Shown: positions 34,984 to 43,539 of the stretch, one piece after another
How positions within the stretch are numbered: position 1 is the stretch's first letter
Layout: each line of letters begins with the position of its first letter
From: Exilibacterium tricleocarpae
Lineage (GTDB): Bacteria; Pseudomonadota; Gammaproteobacteria; Pseudomonadales; Cellvibrionaceae
Assembly: GCF_007004655.1 (NCBI RefSeq)
Contig: NZ_ML660101.1
Coordinates: forward strand, 1 to 64,000
Direction: 5' to 3'
Length of the DNA: 64,000 nt
The notes under the pieces: model-generated
Databases searched by the model: none
What the model was told of the DNA's origin: nothing
Seen by the model: only the letters and a program-made list of their open reading frames with translations
Translations under genes and position numbers: made by a program

Positions 34984-35687
34984 GAGGTCGTCACCATTTT
35001 GTAACCCACGCCCCAAACAGTGACGATATAGCCCGGGTGGATCTTTGAGCGCAGGCGGTTGATGTGGGAATTGACGGTGTGTTCGTAACCTTCATGGCCG
35101 TAGCCCCAGACCGTATCGAGCAGTTCCGAGCGGCGGAACACTTTGTTGGGGTGCTTGGCGAAATGCAGCAGCAGATCGAATTCCTTGGCGGTGAGCTCCA
35201 CCGTTTCGCCCGCCTGGCTGACATTGCGGCTGCTGGTATCGATGCTGAGGTCGGCGATTTTGATAACGTCTTTGGCACGGCCGGCCCGGTGCAGATTGCC
35301 GAATGCCGAAGCGCGTCGCATTAGGGCCTTTACCCGGGCTATCAGTTCGACCACGCTGAATGGCTTTGACATATAGTCGTCTGCACCTATCTCCAGGCCC
35401 AACACCCGGTCCAGTTCGGTGGTTTTGGCGGTCAGCATCAGGATCGGCAGATACTGGTTTTCCGTGCGCAGGCGGCGGCAGATTTCCAAACCGTCGATGC
35501 CGGGCAGGCGGATATCCAGCACCAACAGGTCCCAGGGTTCCGCCATGGCGCGCGCCAGGCCCGCCTCGCCATCGCTCTCGTGAACGATTTCCGAGTAAAC
35601 GTCTCCCAGGTGCAGGCACAGCAGTTCGGCGATATCGGCTTCGTCTTCAATGACCAGAATACGGGCTTCGGTATGGGGCTGGTTCAT
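34980..35687 (-). CDS. OmpR/PhoB-family response regulator
   Basis: 235 residues. The receiver has the acidic pair IEDEAD, the phospho-acceptor in LLVLDIRLPGIDGLE (Asp near residue 56), the MLTAK block and the lysine in DDYMSKPFS. The C-terminal winged helix reads LTAKEFDLLLHFAKHPNKVF, RSELLDTVWGYGHEGYEHTV, INRLRSKIHPGYIVTVWGVG. Between SKI and PGYI the usual six-or-so residues (for example 'EPDPAH') are absent, so the wing is short. It is cotranscribed with the overlapping kinase. Its promoter region coincides with the GGGTGTC-type repeat array that starts 125 bases upstream. Confidence 0.93.
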   Translation of the reverse strand: MNQPHTEARILVIEDEADIAELLCLHLGDVYSEIVHESDGEAGLARAMAEPWDLLVLDIRLPGIDGLEICRRLRTENQYLPILMLTAKTTELDRVLGLEIGADDYMSKPFSVVELIARVKALMRRASAFGNLHRAGRAKDVIKIADLSIDTSSRNVSQAGETVELTAKEFDLLLHFAKHPNKVFRRSELLDTVWGYGHEGYEHTVNSHINRLRSKIHPGYIVTVWGVGYKMVTTS

Positions 35688-35811
35688 AATCTGGCGTCGG
35701 TGGTTTGGATCAATAAAATCAATGGAGTCACTGCAGGGCTAAAAGTTCGATGTTGTGTGGGCGGTGGCAAGGCGACTGTCGTGCGTGTCCCGATAGTGTC
35801 CTTCCAGTCAT

Positions 35812-36170
35812 GAGTGTCCTGTTACGGCCCTTTTTAGAGATACTTCCTGTGGGTGTCTTGGTTGCGATCTCCAGCTATGGCTGTCCTGTTTATGGTTCTG
35901 TTTATGGTTTCTTAATGTGGGTGTCCTGATAGCCCCCTCTAAGGTGCCTGTCCTACTAGGCTCTACTAGGCTCTTTCCGGGCTTGCCACGGGTATTTACC
36001 ATGACTGTCCTGTTAACGAGTCCTGTGGGTATTTACCATGACTGTCCTGTTAACTACGCCATGACTGTCCTGTTAACTGCTCATGTGGGTGTCCTGGCTA
36101 AGTGCCTCTAATGTGGGTGTCCTGACTACACCTCTGATGTGGTTACTAATGTGGGTGTCCTGACTACACT
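35812..36170 (+). repeat. Second interspersed GGGTGTC-type repeat array
   Basis: About eleven copies of ATGTGGGTGTCCTG or variants ATGACTGTCCTGTTAAC and ATGGCTGTCCTGTTTA (near 35812, 35849, 35877, 35917, 35944, 36000, 36040, 36059, 36083, 36113, 36148). All copies point the same way. The core TG(G/A)(G/C)TGTCCTG is shared with the arrays flanking the transposase at 19.5-20.5 kb. The array fills most of the 646-base gap between the response-regulator start and a DUF2007 gene; no gene is supported inside it. Confidence 0.75.
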
Positions 36171-36334
36171 GACTACATCCCAACTCTGACTAAGCCTCTT
36201 GACTACGCCGCCCTCATTGCATCACCAGCATGGCCGAAAATGCGAGAGCTTATTGTTTACTGTCGGGGCTTGGGAGTTATCACGAAAGTATCACGGGGAG
36301 GTAAAATTATTCTCAACTGGCCGGCACTTCGGGT

Positions 36335-36553
36335 TTAGGCGAGCAGACTTTGCTCATAAGAGGCAATGATTTCCCGGGCGCTGTCGAAAGTGTTTTCCGA
36401 CACTAAAACCGCCAGGGTGCCGGCCATCGGCAGCTCACCCAGGCCGCCCTGCAAGTATTCACCCTGGATTACACATTCGATACCCTGTTGAGCCAGCATG
36501 CCGCGAATCAGGTGGGCCTCGATAGTGTTTTGGGGGTGGTAGACCGGCTTCAT
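36335..36553 (-). CDS. DUF2007 domain protein
   Basis: 72 residues from the ATG at 36553 (a TTG at 36598 is an alternative but adds non-family residues). The protein reads KPVYHPQNTIEAHLIRGMLA, then IECVIQGEYLQGGLGELP and TLAVLVSENTFDSAREIIAS, which is the standard single-domain DUF2007 fold, sometimes called a putative signal-transducing protein because of its resemblance to PII-like ferredoxin folds. Function unknown. Minus strand, followed by the repeat array. Confidence 0.8.
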   Translation of the reverse strand: MKPVYHPQNTIEAHLIRGMLAQQGIECVIQGEYLQGGLGELPMAGTLAVLVSENTFDSAREIIASYEQSLLA

Positions 36554-36694
36554 TGGACGGGCGTCTCGCTGGCTGTCGGGCTTTGTTTTGATAAACAAAG
36601 TAGTGCTTAGGCCGTGGGTATGTCAAATGCTGCGGTTACCGCCACCAACTTCTATGCCGGCGGTGGCGCTCAAAAGGCGTTTTAACATGCCGCT

Positions 36695-37075
36695 TTATCG
36701 ATAAAGCTGATCCGCGCCATAGCTCAGCTCCAGACTTTTGCGCTCGCTCGCTTTGAGCCCTTTTACCACCAGTCCATAGGAGCGATCAATCATACGTTCC
36801 ACTTCGCCGGCGGGAATCTCGCGACCCAGAATGACGGTGTTCCAGTGGCGTTTATTCATATGGTACCCCGGTATGACCGAGGCGAAGATATCTCTAAGCG
36901 CCAGGGCCTCTTCGGGATCACATTTCAAGTTCATGCGCGCGTGACCGTCTTGTTCCGCCAGGGTTGCAAACATTTTGTTTTTTACCTTGTAGACGGCGGC
37001 CTGCGGGCCAAATGGATAGTCCTCCACGGCCTCGGGCTTACCGAGCAGATAGGTTCTCGCGATTTGGTAATCCAT
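36695..37075 (-). CDS. MmcQ/YjbR-family protein
   Basis: 126 residues of the CyaY-like MmcQ/YjbR family. The blocks YPFGPQAAVYKVKNKMFATL, ARMNLKCDPEEALALRDIFA, VIPGYHMNKRHWNTVILG and RSYGLVVKGLKASER are diagnostic. Family members are small cytosolic proteins with a double-wing DNA-binding-like fold, function not established. It stands alone between the DUF2007 gene and a lipoprotein/HTH pair on the same strand. Confidence 0.88.
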   Translation of the reverse strand: MDYQIARTYLLGKPEAVEDYPFGPQAAVYKVKNKMFATLAEQDGHARMNLKCDPEEALALRDIFASVIPGYHMNKRHWNTVILGREIPAGEVERMIDRSYGLVVKGLKASERKSLELSYGADQLYR

Positions 37076-37115
37076 AGTTACGCTCGTCCCCGTTAACGGT
37101 CAGTTTGTACCGGCT

Positions 37116-37325
37116 TTAGTCGGTATTCTCCACTTCCTGTTTTTCCCGCAGATACTCATCATAAGTCTGCTGGTGTCGCGCTAGGCAATCCTGGATTTGC
37201 GACTCGGGTAAAAGCTGACATTCGCGACGCTGCCCCGCCTGCAGGCTCTCGTATACCTGGCGATTACTGCAGGCCCACAGACACAGCAATGTAAGGGTGA
37301 GGCAAAAGAACTTACTAACTTTCAT
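37116..37325 (-). CDS. Small predicted lipoprotein
   Basis: 69 residues. The N-terminus has a basic start, a hydrophobic core and a lipobox-like end (FFCLTLTLLCLWACSNRQ), with cleavage before the cysteine near residue 19. The mature part is charged, with two more cysteines (RRECQLLPESQIQDC), and a glutamate-rich tail. Such short lipoproteins of the outer membrane or periplasm are frequent in this group; I know no function. It overlaps the end of the upstream HTH gene by 11 bases, indicating cotranscription. Confidence 0.7.
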   Translation of the reverse strand: MKVSKFFCLTLTLLCLWACSNRQVYESLQAGQRRECQLLPESQIQDCLARHQQTYDEYLREKQEVENTD

Positions 37326-37533
37326 CGATATCCTCCCGGTAACCCAGAATATCCCCGGGCTGGCAGTTTAGAGTGGCACATATTTTATCCAGCGTAGCAA
37401 AACGCACCCCTTTTACCTTGCCGGATTTTAGCAGGGACAGGTTCTGCTCCGTAATGCCTATGGCCTGGGCCAGTTGTTTTGACTTGACTTTGCGCCGCGC
37501 CAGCATCACGTCCAGGTTAACGACAATAGTCAC
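37315..37533 (-). CDS. Small Cro/CI-type helix-turn-helix regulator
   Basis: 72 residues, GTG start at 37533 with AAGGGGG six bases upstream. The protein is essentially one HTH_3-like domain: VMLARRKVKSKQLAQAIGIT, EQNLSLLKSGKVKGVRFATL, CATLNCQPGDILGYRED. This matches the YozG-like group of tiny regulators, often paired with DUF2975 membrane proteins; here the overlapping downstream gene is a lipoprotein instead. Target unknown. Confidence 0.88.
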   Translation of the reverse strand: MTIVVNLDVMLARRKVKSKQLAQAIGITEQNLSLLKSGKVKGVRFATLDKICATLNCQPGDILGYREDIDES

Positions 37534-37933
37534 GTGAGCCCCCTTTACCGTTGAAGGCCATGGGCAGGCTGGACAAACTGATGGCTTTCAGACCCGGAGT
37601 CCGCCGCTCACTCCGCCATCCTGAGCCACTGAGACACGCCGGCAACACCCCAGATACACCGCCGCCCACTCTTCTGCACTTCGAGGTCAGGCGCACCAGT
37701 GCTCGAATAAAAGCGCTGATTAACAAATCATGCATTGCATTTTTTTCATGTCAGTGGTTATATTGCAGCAATAAATTACTGTAAAACGATAATAATCCTA
37801 AAAGAATGAGTAGTTAAACGCAAGAGAAATACTAGAGAAATGCAAGAGAAACACGACCGGAGAAACAAGCGGACACGTCGACGGGAACGCTGGTCGACAG
37901 CCAGTCTTAGCAGCAACCAAGCAGGAGGAAGTT
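37534..37933. other. 400-base gap with short AGAGAAA repeats
   Basis: No gene is supported; a minus-strand frame at 37517-37735 has no family resemblance. Upstream of the next gene the words CAAGAGAAATAC, TAGAGAAATG and CAAGAGAAACACG occur in a row (about 37821-37855), a short degenerate direct repeat of roughly 11 bases. A strong Shine-Dalgarno (AGGAGGA) lies just before 37934. Confidence 0.35.
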
Positions 37934-38314
37934 ATGAAAACACCAATGACCCATGTAGCCAGATGCGTCGGTATTACCTTAATACTGGCCGGGGCAGGTC
38001 CGGCTGGTGCCTTTACCACCCAGGAATTTCTCGCATTATGTGGTGATGCCAAGGAAACCTGCGCCAGCCGCCCCGCGGTGCAATTCTATCTGGGGGGCGC
38101 TCTGGATGCCCTGGCAGTGGTGAATGACGCAGCCAAAGAGCAAGATCAGCCCATTTACTGCGTGCCCGAACAGGCGTTGTTCGATATGGGTAAGATCGTG
38201 GCCCATGTGGTCAGCGTCAGCCGGCGTTTTGAAAATAAAAATGCCATGACCGGCGTCATCGACTATCTGCGCACCTATGGCGGGTGCCGGCCGGCCCAAC
38301 GCCCGCAAGGGTGA
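37934..38314 (+). CDS. Secreted Rap1a/Tai-like immunity-domain protein
   Basis: 126 residues with a signal peptide (ARCVGITLILAGAGPAGAF). The mature domain has four cysteines in the spacing LCGDAKETC ... YCVPEQALFDMGKIV ... GGCRP, with a central helix QFYLGGALDALAVVND. This arrangement resembles the Rap1a/Tai family of periplasmic immunity proteins that neutralise peptidoglycan amidase toxins of type VI systems. No effector, VgrG or Hcp gene is in the window, so it is an orphan or a housekeeping relative. Similarity is judged by eye only. Shine-Dalgarno AGGAGGA. Confidence 0.5.
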   Translation: MKTPMTHVARCVGITLILAGAGPAGAFTTQEFLALCGDAKETCASRPAVQFYLGGALDALAVVNDAAKEQDQPIYCVPEQALFDMGKIVAHVVSVSRRFENKNAMTGVIDYLRTYGGCRPAQRPQG

Positions 38315-38333
38315 GTCCTGAAAGGGACGATAA

Positions 38334-38879
38334 TTATGGGTTGCGCAGGTACTCGTCTTTCAACTTCACGTAATTGGCGGCGGAATAGGTGAAAAACTCT
38401 CGCTCCCGCGCCGTCAGCGACCTGATTATTTTAGCGGGGCTGCCCATATAAAGGTGCCCGCTTTGCAGTCGCTTGCCCGGTGGCACCAGGGTGCCCGCCC
38501 CCAGAACCACATCGTCTTCCACAATGGCGCCGTCCATGACGATGGTGCCTATGCCCACCAGCACCCGACTGCCGATGGCGCACCCGTGCAGAGTGGCCGA
38601 GTGGCCAACGGTGACGTCATCGCCGATTTCCAGGGGCCAGCCGTCGGGGTTGAAGGGCCCGGCGTGGGTAATATGTAATACCGAAGTGTCCTGGATGCTG
38701 GTGCGGCAACCGATGCGGATGCGATGCATATCGCCGCGCACCACGGCATAGGGCCACACTGAAGAGTCCTGTCCGATTTCCACATCGCCGATCACTAAAG
38801 CGGTGGTATCTACAAAGACGCCGTCGGCGAGTTTGGGGGTATGATTTTTATGGGAGCGAATCGAGGAATGGATAGTCAT
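38334..38879 (-). CDS. Gamma carbonic anhydrase family protein (YrdA/PaaY-like)
   Basis: 181 residues from the ATG at 38879 (a start at 38921 adds non-family residues). Left-handed beta-helix hexapeptide repeats run through the protein. The metal-binding histidines are in QDTSVLHITHAGPF and DVTVGHSATLHGCAIGSRVL, and GMG-like VLVGIGTIVMDGAIVEDDVV precedes the C-terminal helix. Members form trimers and are assigned to zinc- or iron-dependent carbonic anhydrase or acyltransferase-like roles; activity cannot be inferred. In pseudomonads the equivalent gene lies next to prlC; here a TonB receptor and repeats separate them. Confidence 0.9.
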   Translation of the reverse strand: MTIHSSIRSHKNHTPKLADGVFVDTTALVIGDVEIGQDSSVWPYAVVRGDMHRIRIGCRTSIQDTSVLHITHAGPFNPDGWPLEIGDDVTVGHSATLHGCAIGSRVLVGIGTIVMDGAIVEDDVVLGAGTLVPPGKRLQSGHLYMGSPAKIIRSLTAREREFFTYSAANYVKLKDEYLRNP

Positions 38880-38974
38880 GATAACCGTAAAATGATGGAA
38901 AAGCTGGGCGCAGGGTAGCACAAAAATCTGTATCGGTAGAGTCGACCATACCGGCGTGCAGGCAGTGCCTGGGG

Positions 38975-39410
38975 CTAAAGAGCAGTGATTTTTTTTGCGG
39001 TGCGAATAACATCCGGGTCGAATACCACACCGAGTCCCGGCTCTTTAGGAATATCCACATAGCCTTTTTTTGGTTGCAACGACGTACTGGCCGATGTGAT
39101 CGGTACCTGATCTTTGTTGCCTTTGAATTCTTGATAAGGACCGATATTGGGTACGCAGGAAGCGAACTGTAACATGTACAGAAAGCCTAGCGCTTTACCG
39201 GAAATGTGCGGTGTGCAATCGATACCCGCCGAGGCCGCCATACGCCACTTTGATCGAACGGATCAAGCCGTCGAAGAACAGCAAGTCAGGTTGCACAACG
39301 GAGAGGACGTCGTGATCCATCAACCACATAAACCGGCGCATACTCGTCTCCACTTCACCGCCGGCTATGGGAATTTGTAAGTGATCGGCAACCACCTGGC
39401 GCACCGCTGA
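38975..39410 (-). pseudogene. Enolase-superfamily (mandelate racemase/MLE-like) enzyme, C-terminal remnant with frameshift
   Basis: Two overlapping frames carry consecutive parts of one protein. The first (from about 39405) reads VADHLQIPIAGGEVETSMRR and LSVVQPDLLFFDGLIRSIKV; near 39241 the frame shifts and continues MAASAGIDCTPHISGKALGF, CVPNIGPYQEFKG and GYVDIPKEPGLGVVFDPDVI to the stop at 38975. GGE and the DCTPHISG histidine region belong to the barrel active site of acid-sugar dehydratase-like members. The N-terminal two thirds, with the other catalytic residues, are absent. It lies downstream of and on the same strand as the TonB receptor, suggesting a decayed carbohydrate-utilisation locus. 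Confidence 0.75.
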
Positions 39411-39539
39411 GGCCGGCACCGGCGAGTGCGACGACAGAGCCTTAATAAACGTCCGCCTCCCGGGTATACGCTTTCTCCTTGGGCAGTTCGGTGTCAGTCG
39501 GGGCGGCGCTCTTATAAACGCTCAACTTTCGGACACTCT

Positions 39540-42500
39540 CTAAAAAGAGCCCGTTACACCAATCTGCACCGTGCGGCCAAAGTCCTCCACTTGCTCGAAC
39601 CAGGGTTGGGCCAACCCGGGGAAGAAGCGTATACGTTCCTCTTCGTTGATATTGATGATATCGGTGTAGACGGTGAAATTGTCGTTGATATTGTAACGGA
39701 TGCCGAGATCCATATAGGTCGCCTCTCTCAGGCTGGTATCCAACTCCGGTGTGCTGGCACCGGCGACGCGGAAAAATACGTCATCCTGGTAAGAGGCTGA
39801 CATCCTGACTGACATATTGTCGTTTTCCCAGCCGACACTCAGATTGCCCACGTTGTCGGCCTGGCCCACCAATGGCAGCTTGCGGCCCGGACGCAGGTCG
39901 CCGTAGTCTGCTTCGCTGTCGACAGTGGTCCAGGCGCCGGAGACAAAAAAGCCGTTGGAGAAGGTCTGCGAATACGAAAGCTCGAGGCCTGATATTTCCG
40001 CGTCGCCGGCATTGAGCGATACGTCGGTGGCCGCGTTAAAGCCACCGTCTATCGTGTTATTTTCGTTAAATTCGAAACCGGCAATCCTGACATCCTCACC
40101 GAACAAATCCGTCTTCACAAAAAAGTCGTCTATCTCCTTGCGGAAGTAGCCGGCCTGGAGCACGGTATCCTCATTGGGATACCAGGTAAGGTAAATATCC
40201 AATTGATTGGAGCGGGCCGGGTCCAGCTCAGCGTTACCCGGGGCCGACAGGGTGCGGCTAAAGGTACCGTCGCCGACGTCTGGCTCTGAGTCCAGTTCGT
40301 TTTCATCGGTGGAAATATTGCCGCCGGGCGCCACATCGTCGAAGTCCGGTCGCTGTACGGCTGAGGTCAACGCAAAACGCATGATTAGCTGATCGCTCGG
40401 TTCCCAGCGCAGCATCAATCGGGGTAACACATCGGTGTAGTCGGTCTTGCGGCCATCGACGGCGACTTCGAGACTGGTATCCACCAGGTCGGGGACACCG
40501 CTCATATCTTGGGCGTCAATCAACTCGTTAAACAGGCCCGCGCCGCTATCGAAGTCGGTCTGCTCGACACGCAGACCGCCGACAAAACGCAAAGTGTCGG
40601 AGAAGTTATAGGTTCCCTGTAAATAGAGCGCGTTGACATCTTCCGACATATCAAAGTTGTTGGTCAGGCTCTCGTTGGCCAGCGCGGTTTGCTCCAAAAA
40701 AGTGCGGTTGCGTTCAAACAGGCTGTTTAGTTGGTTGATATTGGGCATGAAGCCCAGCCCGGCCGGGCTGCCGCTGAAGTCGCCAATATTTACCAGGTCC
40801 ACGCCAAGGTCGGCCAAGTCGCCCAGGTTATCGCCGATAATACCCGAGTTCTCTACCTCATCGACGATATTTTCTTCTATATTGGTGCGCGTGCGATCGC
40901 GAAATGTTGTCTTCAATCCGAACTTAAGGGCATTGCCGTCAGCAAATTCCCGTTCGAGGTTAAACTGGAATGACAGAATCTCATCTTCATTGACATCCTT
41001 GGTGACAGTGAAGGCCTGTAGCGAATAATCACCCGGGTCGAATGGGTCGTCTTCTCCCGCCACCGGGGTTACCTCGGTAATGCGGCCACCACTGGTGCCG
41101 CCTTGATAACCGACAATAATGTCGCGGGCACGCCACCTTGGTCGAAACGCGAATTTGTCGTCGCCATCGCGGGTTTTGGACAAACCGGCGCGGTAGTCGA
41201 CAGTCCAGTTGTCGATACGGTTGACACCCCCGATAGAAAAGACCTCTGTGGTTTCGGTGTTGGAGGTGAAACGAATATCCTTTCTGATATCCGCATCGTC
41301 GAGTGTGCCGGTAAAGCGCCCGACTGCCAGCACCTCATCGGTGTCGGTGAGAAGACCCTCATCACCGATGCGGCCGCCGAGATCGTAGCGGTTGCGCCAG
41401 CGCACGGTTTCCTGTTCCGTTTCCGCATCGGTTATGCGCAGGTAATACTCGCTGTTGTCATTGGGGCGAAAGTCCAGGTTAAAGGTTACTGCCTGGCGCT
41501 CGCGCAGATTGGTGCGAAACACGTCCTCCAATCGGTCCGGTATCAGAAACACCGCATCGCCCGGCTCTGGCACCACGACATTGCCCGCGTCATCGAGTGC
41601 AGCGCCGGTAAAGACGTCCTCCGGAGAGGTGTTGAACTGGGTGCGACCGATGTCGCGGTCCTGGGTGGTGGCGGAGACTGCCAGCCCCAATTCGCCGCCG
41701 CCGATCTCGAAAATGTCCGTATAAGTGGCGGTGCCCTTAATATTGTTTTCTTTCAAAATAGATTGCTCGGAGGCCTCCAGCCGAAAGCGGAACGAGCGGC
41801 CACCGCGATCGAAAGCAGACAGCGTTTTCAGGCTGATGGTTGCGCCGACTGCGTCTCCCTCCATCTCCGGTGTTGGGGTCTTGGTGACTTCCAGCGATTC
41901 GAGGATGTCGGAGGAGATGGTGTCGAGGCGCACGCTGCGGCTGGTGCCGCCGGCGTCGGTATCGCCGCCCTCGCCGCCGCCGACTTTGACGCCATCGATC
42001 TCGACGTTGGTAAACTCTGCGCGCAGGCCTCTCACTGTGGCAAATCGTCCTTCGCCGGCGTCGCGTTCGATATTGACACCCGGCAGGCGCTGTAGCGATT
42101 CGGCGATGTTCTGATCGGGAAATTGACCGATAGCATCGGAGGCGACGACGGTTTTCAGTTCATCGGCGATCCGTTCTTTATTCCGTGCTGACATCAAGCC
42201 GGCGCGGTTGCCGATGATCATGACTTCCTCGAGTTCGAGCCAGTCGGCCTGCAAAGTGATATCGCGGACCACCTGCTCATCGCCCATTATAGTGACGGAG
42301 AGTTGCTTGGGAGCCGCGCCGAAATAGTCGATGGTCAGTGTGTAGGTTCCGCTTGGCACGTTGTTGAAGCGGTAGCGGCCATCGCTGGCGGACGTGGCTT
42401 TGCGGCCCAACTCCTCCAGTTGCACTATGGCGCCTTCGAACGGCAGGTTATCGTCTTCGGTGGTGACACGGCCGACCAGAGTACCTGTGGTGTCGGTTTG

Positions 42501-42587
42501 GGCAAGCGCCGGCAACTGCCACAACAGCAAGATTACCAAGAAAGGAAGTACGGCGTATTTATCTCTCCAAACGGCAAAAGTTTTCAT
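39540..42587 (-). CDS. TonB-dependent receptor with N-terminal carboxypeptidase-like domain
   Basis: 1015 residues. Signal peptide (LPFLVILLLWQLPALAQ), then a CarboxypepD_reg-like domain (TTGTLVGRVTTEDDNLPFEG to about residue 115), a TonB-box-like LEEVMIIGNR, the plug (ESLQRLPGVNIERDAGEGRF, TVRGLRAEFTNVEIDGV) and the beta-barrel ending in an aromatic C-terminus (VQIGVTGSF). It belongs to the Caulobacter/Xanthomonas-type TonB receptors that often import oligosaccharides. No SusD partner or glycosidase is next to it; the only associated gene is a broken enolase-superfamily remnant. Energy would come from TonB-ExbBD encoded elsewhere. A 950-base gap with no gene lies upstream. Confidence 0.92.
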   Translation of the reverse strand: MKTFAVWRDKYAVLPFLVILLLWQLPALAQTDTTGTLVGRVTTEDDNLPFEGAIVQLEELGRKATSASDGRYRFNNVPSGTYTLTIDYFGAAPKQLSVTIMGDEQVVRDITLQADWLELEEVMIIGNRAGLMSARNKERIADELKTVVASDAIGQFPDQNIAESLQRLPGVNIERDAGEGRFATVRGLRAEFTNVEIDGVKVGGGEGGDTDAGGTSRSVRLDTISSDILESLEVTKTPTPEMEGDAVGATISLKTLSAFDRGGRSFRFRLEASEQSILKENNIKGTATYTDIFEIGGGELGLAVSATTQDRDIGRTQFNTSPEDVFTGAALDDAGNVVVPEPGDAVFLIPDRLEDVFRTNLRERQAVTFNLDFRPNDNSEYYLRITDAETEQETVRWRNRYDLGGRIGDEGLLTDTDEVLAVGRFTGTLDDADIRKDIRFTSNTETTEVFSIGGVNRIDNWTVDYRAGLSKTRDGDDKFAFRPRWRARDIIVGYQGGTSGGRITEVTPVAGEDDPFDPGDYSLQAFTVTKDVNEDEILSFQFNLEREFADGNALKFGLKTTFRDRTRTNIEENIVDEVENSGIIGDNLGDLADLGVDLVNIGDFSGSPAGLGFMPNINQLNSLFERNRTFLEQTALANESLTNNFDMSEDVNALYLQGTYNFSDTLRFVGGLRVEQTDFDSGAGLFNELIDAQDMSGVPDLVDTSLEVAVDGRKTDYTDVLPRLMLRWEPSDQLIMRFALTSAVQRPDFDDVAPGGNISTDENELDSEPDVGDGTFSRTLSAPGNAELDPARSNQLDIYLTWYPNEDTVLQAGYFRKEIDDFFVKTDLFGEDVRIAGFEFNENNTIDGGFNAATDVSLNAGDAEISGLELSYSQTFSNGFFVSGAWTTVDSEADYGDLRPGRKLPLVGQADNVGNLSVGWENDNMSVRMSASYQDDVFFRVAGASTPELDTSLREATYMDLGIRYNINDNFTVYTDIININEEERIRFFPGLAQPWFEQVEDFGRTVQIGVTGSF

Positions 42588-43070
42588 CGCTTTTTTACCC
42601 CTGAGTTGGGTTTTTTATGGTATTTCTGTTAATGCCTCCAACATTGCCTCCAATGGCCTGGCAATCCACTTCATTCTATTCTATATGACCAAATATGTTG
42701 AGCTACATGACCAATATAACGGCAAGGTTTAGGCTTGTCAAAGCCTTCAAGGGGTGATCTCAGAGAGTGAAAGAGGCGACTGCCGAGCTTTAACGAACAA
42801 TTTAAATATATGATAAATATGGATAATCTATGCTTTCAGTACAACTGGTGTTCATAGGGAGGGTTTGGATGCTGCCCTTGCCTATGTGTTGGGGTCAGAA
42901 AATCCATTGCTAAAGATAGAAAAAAGTGCGCCATTGGTAAGGTGGCTTCAGCCTTACCAATTAGTGCTACAGTTTGTCCGTTTTAGTTTCTAGGTTGTGG
43001 TAGCCCGGTCACTGGTTTGTAGCCGACCGGCAAACCCTGATATCACCCTTATCATCTGACATCCAACCCC
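42588..43070. other. Upstream region of the TonB receptor, no gene
   Basis: Nothing codes convincingly here. The words 'ATATGACCAAATATGTTG' and 'CTACATGACCAATATAACG' (42684-42722) form a short direct repeat with the shared core ATGACCAA, about 60-140 bases upstream of the receptor start, and could be operator half-sites. 'TGCCTCCAACATTGCCTCCAATGG' words (42632-42657) form another direct repeat with core TGCCTCCAA. Confidence 0.3.
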
Positions 43071-43525
43071 CTATCTGGACACCCACGTTTGCCGCTCTAT
43101 CCCCCGTTGCCAGAGCATTCATCAACCCCCTTATCTGGACACCCACGTTATCCGGACACCCATATTATCGGCACTGTTATCTGGACACCCATACATATCT
43201 TCTATGGTGCTCCGCTCCTTACTTGGCCTCTTATAATTTTTGACCCTTTGATGAGGCCACTATTTAGACAGCCATGATTTTCCCTATTTAGACAGCCATG
43301 ATTTTCCACCCGGCCATTCTGCTACTTGGACACCCACAGATATCAGCCTACCTAACAGGACAGCCATAACTCCTCACCCAGCCAGAGTCGGCTGCCCGGA
43401 TGGCAATACCCGGACACCTATGTATCATTACGTGAACATCCACTATTCCTTGACTAGACATCTAAATAGCCAGAAGTCTTCGTACCTAACCGGATAGCCG
43501 CTAATAACCAGACACCCATTTAAGA
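43070..43525 (-). repeat. Third interspersed GGGTGTC-type repeat array, upstream of prlC
   Basis: About thirteen copies of CTGGACACCCACG or variants TTTAGACAGCCATG, CCGGACACCTATG and CCAGACACCCATT (near 43075, 43135, 43151, 43182, 43265, 43288, 43327, 43358, 43410, 43435, 43455, 43491, 43508). All are in the GACACCC orientation, opposite to the array at 35.8-36.2 kb. Spacing is irregular. The last copy lies about 20 bases before the prlC start. No transposase gene is adjacent. Confidence 0.75.
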
Positions 43526-43539
43526 GATCATTGTTAACC

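Noticed and set aside
37517-37735. 72-codon minus-strand frame upstream of the small HTH gene
   Set aside because: It overlaps the HTH gene start and shows no family similarity.
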